Source of the DNA: Epiperipatus broadwayi
Lineage: Eukaryota; Onychophora; Udeonychophora; Euonychophora; Peripatidae
NCBI GenBank assembly: GCA_028023455.1
Contig: JAQFVV010012498.1
Coordinates: 684,001-748,000 of the forward strand
Direction: 5' to 3'
DNA length: 64,000 nucleotides
Of this stretch, positions 1-10,681 are shown one piece after another. Under the pieces are notes generated by a model. It saw only the letters and a program-made list of their open reading frames with translations, had not been told where the DNA came from and did not search any database. Position 1 is the first letter of the stretch. Each line of letters begins with the position of its first letter. Position numbers and translations under genes: made by a program.

Positions 1-70
1 TAAATGAGATTTGATCTCTTTTGTTTATTTTTATGCTTTTATTAACATTATATTACATTTTGAATGCAGT

Positions 71-111
71 AGTGAAACAGTGAGATTCGTATTCGAATCT
101 CAAGTTTCACC
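71..111. repeat. nested hairpin
   Basis: Two stems lie one inside the other: an outer GTGAAAC/GTTTCAC pair and an inner GAGATTCG/CGAATCTC pair with a 4-base loop. The inner part resembles a tRNA T-arm, but no complete cloverleaf surrounds it. It may be a remnant of a tRNA-derived repeat or simply an AT-rich hairpin. Confidence 0.5.
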
Positions 112-643
112 TTTTTCTGTCGTCTCTCACTGACCGGTCTATCCCACCCAAATTTAAACTTTTGGTATCGAGTTGTGTGTGTAACAATATTAAAATGTAT
201 AAATATATGTAGAATTCAACATAAACATGCACACATTTCGATCTCAAATTAAAGGCAATAAATACGGATAAAGTAATATAATTTAGATTTCTTTAGCTAA
301 ATAAATCTTGTGTAATATTAATCATTTATTTTGAATTTATAAAGTTCGTATTTATTGCTTAGTTTAAATTTCGTTAAATAATAATTCTAACAAAATCTGA
401 TGCAATAATTAATTAAAGTTAAAATAATTTTATTCCCTTTTGTCTTTGAAAATTTAAAAGCATCGGTCAGTGATAGATAATAAATTAATTATAGGAAAAT
501 TCCAAAAAAATGTAATTAACGAATGTAAAAAAAAAAAAAAACAAACAATAGCACAGCAGATTTCTTTCTAATTAAAACCAGCAAAAGCATTGATTATCCT
601 GAGGGCAAGATAAAGAAAACCTAAAAATATCTCAACAGAAAAA
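112..643. other. AT-rich intergenic, nothing recognised
   Basis: The stretch has A/T runs and stop codons in all frames. I see no repeat structure, RNA gene or coding signal in it. Confidence 0.6.
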
Positions 644-864
644 TTAAAAGATCAAGATAAAAAAAGGAGGCCATCTTGGACTTGCTGGAGACTTGCACTT
701 GAATTTTAGCTTTGCTCTCGAGTGGAGTCTAAAATATCTTAAAATAAATTGATATTGCCAAGGTATGACCGAGTAAGCACCGAGATTATTCTCCATCGGG
801 AGATGGCCCACCATATGCCGAACTTCACCTTGCCCATCGTAAAAACACCATAATGATCTGCTGC
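644..864 (-). CDS. possible exon, unrecognised (weak)
   Basis: A 91-codon minus-strand frame runs to 644. Its apparent hydrophobic N-terminus (MSLVFLLIL...) could be mis-translated intron, because a good acceptor-like tract ends in CAG at 865 on the minus strand. From there the sequence is richer in GC than its surroundings and stays open for 221 nt, reading SRSLWCFYDGQGEVRHMVGH. I do not recognise the protein. It could be a terminal exon of a gene lying to the right, or a chance open frame. A signal-peptide protein starting at 919 is the alternative reading. No good internal donor was seen. Confidence 0.2.
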
Positions 865-879
865 CTGAAATAAACAAGA

Positions 880-1268
880 AAGCCGCTGCTGTTAAAATCA
901 ATAAAAAAACCAAAGACAAGAAAGAAAACTGCTAATCACGAACAATCTACTATTAAACAAATGGACGAAAACATCTTATAAAACAGGTACCTGTGTGTGT
1001 ATTCCAAATTATAGAGTACTCTAGTAAATAAGCTATAGCTCATCTCCTACTATTTGTCTAACTTCTAAATGTTAAAATTGTAATTTTGTGAAACTAAAAT
1101 TTGAGAATTAATGTAATCTGTAAATTTCTCGCATAATCTAGCTTACCTCCCTCTATCCTTCTTAGGTGTGTATTTCTCAAATCTACACTTTATTTATAAT
1201 TATCATTGAAATATTAAACTTCTCATAATTGTCTTAGTTTTAAAGCTAAATCCATAATCGCTTGAAGA
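880..1268. other. AT-rich, nothing recognised
   Basis: No coding frame, repeat or RNA gene is visible here. Confidence 0.55.
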
Positions 1269-1344
1269 TTGAATGCGTGTCGAATTGTCATTAATATTTG
1301 CTTTATAAATAACTTAAATTTCATATAAATCGACACGCATTCAA
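1269..1344. repeat. short inverted repeat (15-bp arms)
   Basis: A perfect 15-bp inverted repeat, TTGAATGCGTGTCGA at 1269-1283 and its complement at 1330-1344, encloses 46 AT-rich bases. Looser pairing continues inward. It could be a tiny MITE or a cruciform-forming site. I do not recognise the family. Confidence 0.7.
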
Positions 1345-1765
1345 AGAATCAGTTATTGTAATGCAGGGTCTACTACTTCGTAACAGCTGGCATGCTTGCT
1401 GTAATAAGTCCCCTTTTTAGATATTTTTTTTTATTATTAAATTTTAATGAATAATTACGGAAATTTCATTTCTTTGAGAGTCACCAATTTTCTTTCAGTC
1501 AACGTTGATAATGGGGGGCCGAGTTTAAAATCTAGTTAAATATTACCATAATCTTTTAGATCTTATACACATGTTACATTTTGAAGCCACGATGGCTCAT
1601 TCCACGCCGTGAATACTCCGGATTCTATAGGGTTGAATTAACCCCAGTCGTCCTACACAAGTGGACATGATAATGTTCCCGTAGGGCTTGACAACCGTCA
1701 CGCAGCCAGCTGGCAAATTGCGACACGGACCGCTTGTCCCTGGTTATGCTCATGTGACACCTTAC

Positions 1766-1872
1766 CTCTTCGGGTCGAGGCAGAGACCAACCCGAAGCCC
1801 TTATAAACTTATTCACGGCATTGCAGTTTCAGTGCTGCCATTTTATATCGCCCTTCTAAAGCGTACCACGTG
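1766..1872 (-). promoter_or_regulatory. possible core promoter and 5' exon
   Basis: Read on the minus strand, an E-box CACGTG (1867-1872) is followed by a TATA-like CGATATAAAA (1841-1850). After about 75 more bases comes a strong donor-like GAG/GTAAGG (exon side ending at 1766). The patch is clearly richer in GC than the neighbourhood. The arrangement fits a short non-coding or barely coding first exon. An ATG just after the TATA-like box opens only ten codons before a stop. There is no transcript evidence, and these motifs also occur by chance. Confidence 0.25.
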
Positions 1873-2640
1873 TTCCTTTATTTAGTTTATCATTCTCTAT
1901 ATCACTCCGCCTCGGCATTATCTTCGTCATCCACTCTCAAATAAATGTTCACCCTTAGTCGTAAAATAAATATTTTTATTAAATAAATGTATGTCCGCCG
2001 CCACGGATGACTCTTGCAGTGCAAAGTATAAATCCCCTACAGTACGCATTAGAAATACTCACTCGGGAACCTTAGGTAGCTAGATTACGCCTTCATATAA
2101 ATGAATGCTCTTTATAAATAAATGTATTTTTATATATAGTAAAATTGCCAATTAGCTATTGAAACTCTGAGTATAAAATATGATTAATAACATTAATAAT
2201 GTTTTTTTTATTAAATACGTAAATAAATAATTTTAACTGTACGTCTGTAGTTAAGTTTTCATTTATTCGATGCCCATTATATATATTTCTTCGATTATAT
2301 ATGTGAATTAATATTCGTTTGATTGTTGGCCAACTCGGAAACAATACCATGAATCTCGTGCATCTCCCTGACCACCGTGCCTAAAGAAGTGTTTACTGAT
2401 GTCGCATCAGAGGCGTTGTTCCGTAGATTGTAGTGTGGAACCGATAAACTATGTTCGAACTCGGTACCATGGGTGGCTTCGCTACTCGATGGTGCTGCTG
2501 TTCTGTGTGGTGGTCGAATTCTGCACTATGTTAACGAGATACACGTGTTTTGACTGTTACAGTAGGCAGCCATCGTCATTCTTTTAATTTGTAAGAAAGA
2601 ATATATTTAAGTCAATGAAAGAACAAAATAACCGCAATTT
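1873..2640. other. moderately GC-rich non-coding region
   Basis: From roughly 1.34 to 2.6 kb the sequence has fewer A/T runs than elsewhere. Short open frames on both strands (1625-1885, 2399-2587) overlap each other and look like no known family. This may be the flank of a gene or an old repeat. Confidence 0.4.
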
Positions 2641-2664
2641 TAATATGTTCTCTAATTGGAGAAT

Positions 2665-2710
2665 ATCTTAAAATGTTCCTAAATCACATCTTAAAATGTT
2701 CCTAAATCAC
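2665..2710. repeat. 23-bp perfect tandem duplication
   Basis: The 23-base unit beginning ATCTTAAAATG occurs twice in a row with no mismatch, at 2665-2687 and 2688-2710. Confidence 0.9.
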
Positions 2711-2839
2711 AGTTTTTTGTTCCATTTTGCAATTGTGAAAAATTTGTGTTTGTAGAAGAAACATTCAAAAGCGTATCCAAACTTGGTTCTCTTCATTCTA
2801 AGAATTTTATTTTAAAATTTAATGAGATTGGTAGAAATT

Positions 2840-3480
2840 GCTATTTATAACTCTTTAATGGTTTCCAATTGTCAAGTCTCCCTCTCTGTCATTTCATAAC
2901 CTTTCTGCAAATTTCTTTTCTTTTTTATTCTTCTATCTTTTCCTCCTTGCTTTTCTCTTTCTGTCTGATATCCAATTTAATATTTGTTTTGATAATCTTT
3001 CATGGGATATCCTCTATACATGTCTGTACCATTAAAAACTGTCTTATTCTGATTTCATTTATATTTGTATTAAATATTCTTTTCCTTCTCTAATTTTTTA
3101 TTGCTTATCTATTCTCTCTTCAACTTTCATGAAGATCTTCATCAGAAATTATTTCTGTAATTGTCAATTATTTTTTGTTCTTTCCTCAAATGTCAAATTT
3201 CACTACTATAAATCATACTTTTTATTATTCATTGTTTATTGAAATTTGAAATATTCATATTTATTAAAATCCAAGTTCTCCTTTAGCTTTATCTGTTATT
3301 CTCTTTAAATGATCATACTTATATTCCTTATATTTTATAATTCATTATCCATCTTACAATATTATATAACGCTATATTCCTCCACAATACATATTTATTA
3401 GCTTTTGTTATATTTACTTTAGGTGCCATTCCCTATATTCCTCTATTAATTTTCAAGCCATACAATTAAAATCAACATGA
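2840..3480 (-). pseudogene. LINE reverse transcriptase C-terminus, relic
   Basis: On the minus strand the translation gives WYRHV followed by RLSKQILNWISDRKRKARRK and then a DRE...L.IG tail. This is the usual C-terminal signature of many non-LTR retrotransposon polyproteins: a WxGHV box, then a basic stretch of the type KRRRGRPxxxW, then DR..W. In-frame stops and frame changes show it is dead. The RT core and endonuclease were not found, so the copy appears 5'-truncated or decayed beyond recognition above about 3.5 kb. The pyrimidine-rich plus-strand frame at 2869-3093 is its shadow. Confidence 0.5.
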
Positions 3481-5250
3481 TTATGGGTCAAAACAATTTG
3501 AACAGTGTCATTATTAGATAAAGGAATTCCCATTTTCTTATATTACAATATAAAATGGAAATATTATTTTGAATGAAAAGTTTTTTTAAAAAAAAAAAGA
3601 ACAGAATAGAATTTGAAAAGATTGATAATGATTGTTTTATGATATATGCTCATTAGAGTACAATGAGGGGAAAAAAAACAATTGGAAAATTATACTTAAC
3701 TATTAAAAAATTGCTTGCTTATTTTCAATACTAGTGCAGCTTCTTGTGATGGATAATAAGTTTTGAGATTTTCTCAATTTCAAAAATAATGCAATGATTT
3801 TATACAGTCAACATTTAACTGCTTAAAAACATACATGAAAAATCTGCATGATTTTATAAAATTGTGGAGTTAAATAATAAATATCAAATCTATAATCGTA
3901 AATGATTATCTCTACAGAATTATGCCACAGAAATAAAAAGCAATTGTTTTCATTGTTTAATTAAGTTTTTTGATATTATCATAGAATGCATTTTTGAAAA
4001 TAACACAATTACTAGAATTTAAAAACTTTTATTTTACTGACATATTTAACAGAATTCAAACAATGTTGGAAGAAAAAGATGTTTTCAATGAAGTTTGAAT
4101 AAGCAATCATTTTTCGATTTTATTCTAAATTGATTTATTTATAATTTCAGTGATTTGAAATGATTTTTCATTATTTTTGATAATTTAATGAATATATCTA
4201 ATACTGAAAGATAGTATTTTTATTGACAATATTTTATTATATATATCTTATAAAACATTCTTTACAAATGACAATATCCTATAAAATTAAAATGAAACAT
4301 GTCATAATGGCCTAAAAAATCACTAAAAGACTGAAATGCTTCTGATCCTATAGAATCTCATTTAAATTAGTTAAAAATAGAAGAAAAAGGTTGTTTGACA
4401 AACACTTGTCTGAATTGTTGCAAGATTGCTTTAATAAAAATTATATCCCCACTGAATAGAAAATATATAATACAGCTTCATAAAAAGTGCACAAAGAACA
4501 ATTATGAAAGCTATAAAACAAATAATGATTACTAACTTGTTAAACTAAATATATACAAATATACTGAAAAATAAAACAATATAAAAATTTTAAGAAGACT
4601 GAATCAACAAGGGTCCATTTGTTTTGTGTACCCAAAAAAAAAAAAGATGATAAAAAAATCAAAATGTATTTATAATTTTTGTATATTAAAAAAGCATAAA
4701 TTATTTCTTTTAATATGTAGGAACAGTGAAATTAATTAATGTAAGCACAATTTATTAAAACAGTATATAACTAGACACAAAAATAAAAAATAACTATGAC
4801 TTCTGATGAAATATAAATATACAAAGAACTTAAACAAAAATATAAAACAAGACCTTATTATTATAACTTTGAATAACCACTATCTAAATTTTAATACATA
4901 GTACTGTTACAATCAGTGATTACTACCCGAATATTTCTTTGTGTACATTTAAGATTGTGAAGTTAATTTTAGTCAAGCGAATTTATTATAATAAAAATAC
5001 TTCAAAAAAATATTAAGCAATTAGATTATAAATTGATAGAAAAAGCTTAGTCATGGTAAAATCTTTAAGATAAGGATGATTTAATCTCTCAAAAAAATTT
5101 TGTAAAAAGTTTATGCAAATCTTTTGTAATTAAAATGGGAAATAAATGAAGTAAAGATACTCCTTTAAATAAAATTTAGATTTTTCAGATATGATTGATA
5201 TTTCTGCAAATGATATGATGCTTCATAAACAATATAGAGTTAAAGGCAAA
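3481..5250. other. AT-rich, nothing recognised
   Basis: Homopolymer runs and stops in all frames. No structure or coding remnant could be supported. Confidence 0.5.
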
Positions 5251-5259
5251 AATTAATAA

Positions 5260-7050
5260 CCAATATGAAAAATTAAAAATGATTGATGAACTAAAAATGC
5301 AAATGAGAAATAGACATTCACTGATCATGGCCACTTCAAAACTTTTTTTAGGTCATTAAAAAGTAATACATGGACTTATAATATACTATAATTATATTAA
5401 ATCCATCAATAACACATATATATGATGATATTTTGAACAAATAGTAAGAATAAATAATTTGATCATTTTCTGAATAATGATACAAGAAATGAGATAACAA
5501 CTTTTAATGAGAAAATTCATTTTATCTATTTAGTTAGCTAATAGACAAAGATATCTAGCTTAATGAGATTAAAATAGCTCTTTGTGATCTCAAAAATGGA
5601 ATGACTATGAGTCTTGATGAAATACCCACAGAAGTTTAAAATATGGTGATATATTAGCTTCAAAAATTTTGGAAGTTTTTAGGAAAATATGAAAGGATGC
5701 TTCTACTGTTCCAATTTTAAAAAACACAAGATTACAATAATTATCATGGAATATAATTGTTATTTATTACAGCAAATGTATTTCCAAAGATTTTATTGAA
5801 TAAGTTACTTCCAATCATTATCAAATGGTTACAAAAGATTCAATATGATTTTAGAAAATCATAAAGGACTAAAGAAATGTGTTTTGTTGCCAGGCAAATG
5901 CAAGAAAAATATTGGGAATAAAGGAGAGGTTTATATAGTTTTTTTTTTTATTTAGTCAAAGCATTTCATTCAATCAAACAGATTTGTGCCACTGTTTAAA
6001 ATTATTTGCAGAGGTTGTAGCTGAAATGAACATGTAATTACTACAGATGTGTACTAACTCAAACTATTTCAATTTTTATGATGTTTTTGAACAGATAGCT
6101 TCATAAAGTAGGCATCAAGATGCACTACAAGTTTGAAGGTAGAATTTTTAATTTGCATCAATTCCAAAGCAAAAGCAAAAACATTTTATCTTTTGTATTT
6201 ACAATAAACTGATGATTGCACAAATTCAAAAATAATCTCTAAAATGGACTCAATGTTTTGAATGTAGCATAAAAAGATTTTGGATTAGTAACTAATATTC
6301 AAAAATGTTTGCCTTTTATCAGTCAATGATAAGCCAATTTAAATATTGTGGTGATTTTAAATAGCAAGATAGATTTAGATATTGAGGTGCAACACATATT
6401 CTAACTTGTTGCTGCTGCATTTAACAAATTAAAAAAAATAGTAATTTATCACAGCAATATATACTGCAACTACATTAGTTATATATAAAAAAAACTTATT
6501 TTTATCTAATTATCTTGTATAGAAGTGAAACTTGACATCTTACTAATGTAACATTAAAAAAATTTTGTTTGAGAATTTTTCATAAAATTTTCAAAATATA
6601 ATAAATAAGAAGATTATAATACCAATCAACATGTTCTTCAACTTGCTAAATGTGATATATATATATATAGACAAGATCTTTCAAGAGCCACATTATTCTC
6701 ATGTATTTTTGAATGTTCAAGAATTGCAGTAGTCATTTTGGGAATTAATTTTTGTGTGAGAGACACAAACTGTCAACTGTTGAAGACACTTTTTACCAAA
6801 CAAATACGATAATAAAATTCACATTAACAGCATTTTTAACTGGTATTATTTAAAAGCAAAAAATTTTTTAAGTTTTAAAATATGTGCTTTCTACTTATCT
6901 TTAAAGTATTTATGGAATATAATATTCTAACATTTCAACACACTATACTGCAATAGATTAATATAAAAGTTTAGGGGAAATGTTATGAAAATCAATATTC
7001 GTATTGCCTCAGAAGAGGCACACAGTTACTTTGGAAACTGCATATGGCTC
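5260..7050 (+). pseudogene. non-LTR retrotransposon RT, heavily decayed
   Basis: Reading across frames and stops, RT landmarks appear in the right order. At ~5560-5640 comes ALCDLKNGM..SLDEIPTEV, an expected pre-palm block. At ~5730-5830 there is NYHGI followed by FPKILLNKLLP. At ~5845-5970 there is QYDFRKS...EMCFVARQMQEK and then a degraded LVKAFHSI box (normally F-DL-KAFD). At ~6140 GRIFNLHQFQSKSK is followed, at ~6400-6660, by LVAAAFNKLKK and VLQLAKC, the post-RT region. This order matches a common animal LINE class whose living copies read RQLQEKCREQ and DLTKAFD. The catalytic YADD box could not be recognised. There are many stops and frameshifts, so this is an old, dead copy. Confidence 0.6.
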
Positions 7051-9004
7051 ATGAACCATAGTTTGGCCAACACAATTATATTGTATACTAAGTGAAATCA
7101 ATTTTTATTGGAATGAACATGTGAAGCAAAATAAACAATAATAAACTTCCTGGAAAAAATAATCTTATTAAACATAATTTTCATGGAAGAAGCAAATCCC
7201 ATTTACATTATAAAGATATCTCAAAAACATTCTAAAAAATTGTTTATATTGATAGCTTTCATTAAAAAGATATGTCTGAGAATAGAATACAATGGAGAAG
7301 TACATCTTTCTGAAAAAAAAAAAGTACCACAAAAAAGTTAAAATGATCGCAAAATATAAAATAAACAGATAATAGATCAAGCATATTTTATATATGGATA
7401 GTATTAGTTTGTATAGTGATTGCAAAATTCATTTTCATTGTATTATTCATTCCACCCATCCTTGGAGTGGCTGCTACTGATAAAATTAAATATTTTTTTA
7501 AAAAAAACTATAGAAATATTGAATGACTTTTCAAAAAAAAAAAGAAAATAAAGATTAATAATAATGAATTCAAAAAAATTAATAACCATAAAGATCATGG
7601 AAATATAATGATGAAATTAATCATAAAATTGCATTTGGACAACATATTTAATTTAGAAATAATATAAAAAAAATTATATCTATTTGTTGATTTAAGACAT
7701 GTTTTACTAATGAATATGACTTTGCAACATCAGATATATTTGTTAGGATTAACATGTAGAAACTGAAAGTAAAATACTTTGCTAAAGAAAAAAAAATTAT
7801 CATTGTTGTCAATAAAGAATTAAGAGGCTAAAATAGATCTGGGCTGTCAATTTTTCTAGAAAAAAGGCAAATGAAAGTTTTGAATTGAATCAAGTAATTG
7901 TAAAAAACTAGAAAGAGATTGTAAGAAATAGATAGATTTAAAGTTCAGTGAAGTTATATAAACTATGGATATAAAAATGATAAGCTATGAATATTAAAAA
8001 AAATTAAATACGGAAATTGTTTTATAGTAGATCAAAAGTACTAAAAATAAAGAATGATATACCAAGTTGCTAAATTACAAAATTTTAATTCATTCTACTA
8101 ATATGAAAAATTATATATATATATTAATTAAAATTAGAAAATATCAATAAACAATCTCATATTTTCTTTTTAAATTTGATTGAAAAAAAAATACATTTTG
8201 CAATTTCACTTTTAGTAAAGATGAAATTTACTTCTAAGTTTATCAATTCCTTTTAACTGATAAGATGATATATCTATCCTCAATCTTCATCATTGCCAAA
8301 TTTGACTAGAGTTGAAACTTTGAATCAAAAATCACAATTCTGTAAATATACATCTTAGCTTATATATCTGAAAGAAATAAATCCCAAAAAATTTAGCCCT
8401 TATTCATTATAGTTTACATTGTTATGTAAATGTTTCATTACCACATGCAAACATTTATTACAGTGGAATTGAGATAAATTAACAAACTCCACTTATTAAT
8501 ATATTATTCTATTAATGACTAATTACTTTCAAAAAATAGCATAAAAATTGAATCCATAATCAATCAAAATCACATTACCATAAAAAAAATGTCAATAACG
8601 TTTCCTTATAGCATAATACAATTCCAATATTTCTTTTATATATCAACAATAATTCCTCACACAAAGTAAGAGTAATATTTTATTGTATATTACATAAATT
8701 TAGTTAAAAACTAAAGATAGAATTAAATAAGCACAGTAGTTAAATATTTTATGTAAAATAAATAAATAAAAAGTTGTAAAAAAAAAAAAAATCCCCTTCA
8801 CATTCAAATTATAGAAAAAATAATTAAATACCATCTTGCCTCCTTCTCCATAATTTTGCTATCAGCAATTTTATCTTCAAAACTTAAAAATATAATACAT
8901 TTCAAAGACTTTTTTTTATTATATTTTCAAACACTTTAATCCTGAATAATGAGGGCAATCGGTTTTCCAAAACTCATTATAAATCAAAAATTTTGTATAA
9001 AAAA
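7051..9004. other. AT-rich, nothing recognised
   Basis: There are no supported genes or repeats. The minus-strand frame at 7168-7425 has the hydrophobic, Phe/Ile/Tyr-rich make-up expected of random AT-rich DNA. Confidence 0.5.
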
Positions 9005-10681
9005 CAGTAGTGAAATTTTAGTCTTCATTACTTACGATTACTTATGATTGCTAAATATTTGATAGTACATTTTATTTAATTAATTAAATAAGCATTTATT
9101 TATATAGCGCTATGTTTATAATTGTAATACATTTAAAGATCAGCCTTTCAAGCTATTGTGCATGCGCTTTTTATGAGTGTTAATAATAAATGAATACTTT
9201 CATTCCCAACACGAGATATAGTATTTACGAAAGAATAAAATGAATCCACTTATTCTTTCCAACCCAAATGCTTATATATGGGCAAATCTTAAGTACTGGA
9301 AATGAAAGCATGAGGATAAACCATTCACTTTAAATTACTGTTTACGATATCTGAATGAATGATGTTGACAAAATTATCTGGAATTTACTAAACGTCACTC
9401 TCAAATGAAACTTAAACATATATAAATAAACATTTATTTATATAGCGCTATGTTTATAATTGCAATACATTTAAAGATCAGCCGTTCAAGCTATTGTGCA
9501 TGCACTTTTTACGAGTGTTAATAATAAATATTTGCCCATATATAAGCATTTGCGTTGGAAAAAATAAGTGGATTCATTTTATTCTTTCACAAATACTATA
9601 TCTCATGTTGGGAATAAAAATATTCATTTATTATTAACACTCGTAAAAAGCGCATGCACAATAGCTTGAAAGGCTCATCTTTAAATGTATTACAATTATA
9701 AACATAGCGCTATATAAATAAATGCTTATTTACATATGTTTAAGTTTCTTTTGAGAGTGACATTTAGTAAATTCCAGATAATTTCGTCGACGTCATTCAT
9801 TCAGATATCGTAAATAGTAATTTAAAGTGAGTGGTTTATCCTCACGATTTCATTTCCAGTACTTAAGATTTGCCCATATATAAACATTTGGGTTGGAAAG
9901 AATAAGTGGATTCATTTTATTCTTTCATAAATACTATATCTCGTGTTGGGAATGAAAGTATTCATTTATTATTAACACTCGTAAAAAGCGCATGCACAAC
10001 AGCTTGAAAGGCTGATCTTTAAATGTATTACAATTATAAACATAGCGCTATATAAATAAATGCTTATTTACATATGTTTAAGTTTCATTTGAGAGTGACG
10101 TTTAGTAAATTCCAGATAATTTTGTCGACGTCATTCATTCAGATATCGTAAACAGTAATTTAAAGTGAATGGTTTATCCTCACACTTTCATTTCCAGTAT
10201 TTAAGATTTGCCCATATATAAGCATTTGGATTGGAAAGAATAAGTGGATTTATTTTATTCTTTCATAAATACTATATCTCGTGTTGGGAATGAAAGTATT
10301 CATTTATTATTAACACTCGTAAAAAGCGCATGCACAATAGGTTGAAAGACTGATCTTTAAATGTATTAATTAATTAAATAAATTTAATTTTCTAAGATTT
10401 AAAAATTCATTTCTAACAAAGTTGTAAATAACTCCACTTTCTGTATTAATGTCAATTTATTTACATGGCAAAGATGACCATCTTCAAAGCATAAGTAAGT
10501 CAGTGATAGCAACAACTTAATAAAGAATGTGTAGTAGATATAAAAACTCTAGATATCTTTAACAATTACCTTTGAACATTAAATTCACTTAATTAATTAA
10601 ATACTATCAAATATTTATCAATCATAGATAATCATAATGATTTTGATGAAAATTTCACTGCTGGACTAATACGTAAGTACC
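9005..10681. mobile_element. composite foldback element enclosing a satellite array
   Basis: Imperfect inverted arms lie at 9005-9090 and 10589-10663. They share CAGT-GTGAAATTTT-type and ACTATCAAATATTTA-type blocks, and both end inward in TTAATTAATTAAAT. Between them sits an array of ~337-bp units (9092-10365), then about 210 bp of unique DNA. At 10663-10681, just outside the right arm, is GGACTAATACGTAAGTACC, nearly identical to the terminus of the Merlin element at 30687-30705. This suggests a non-autonomous DNA element whose interior was amplified. No transposase frame is present. The outer limits are uncertain by tens of bases. Confidence 0.5.
9092..10365. repeat. ~337-bp unit in forward then inverted tandem copies
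   Basis: The unit begins near AAGCATTTATTTATATAGCG. Copy 1 (forward) covers about 9092-9427 and copy 2 (forward, ~100 bp) about 9428-9530. The order then flips: inverted copies run about 9530-9872 and 9872-10206, followed by a partial one to 10365. Identity between copies is high by eye, with scattered substitutions only. A perfect 16-bp direct repeat, TTAATTAATTAAATAA, sits at both edges (9076-9091 and 10366-10381). The short internal palindrome ATAGCGCTAT recurs in most units. There is no coding potential. Confidence 0.85.

Noticed and set aside
2869-3093. Plus-strand frame rich in Phe, Leu and Ser, resembling a membrane protein
   Set aside because: The minus strand carries the LINE C-terminal signature; the pyrimidine-rich complement merely looks hydrophobic.
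9076-10381. CRISPR-like or phage-type repeat array
   Set aside because: Units are ~337 bp, contiguous and inverted partway; there are no short repeats with unique spacers and the context is eukaryotic.
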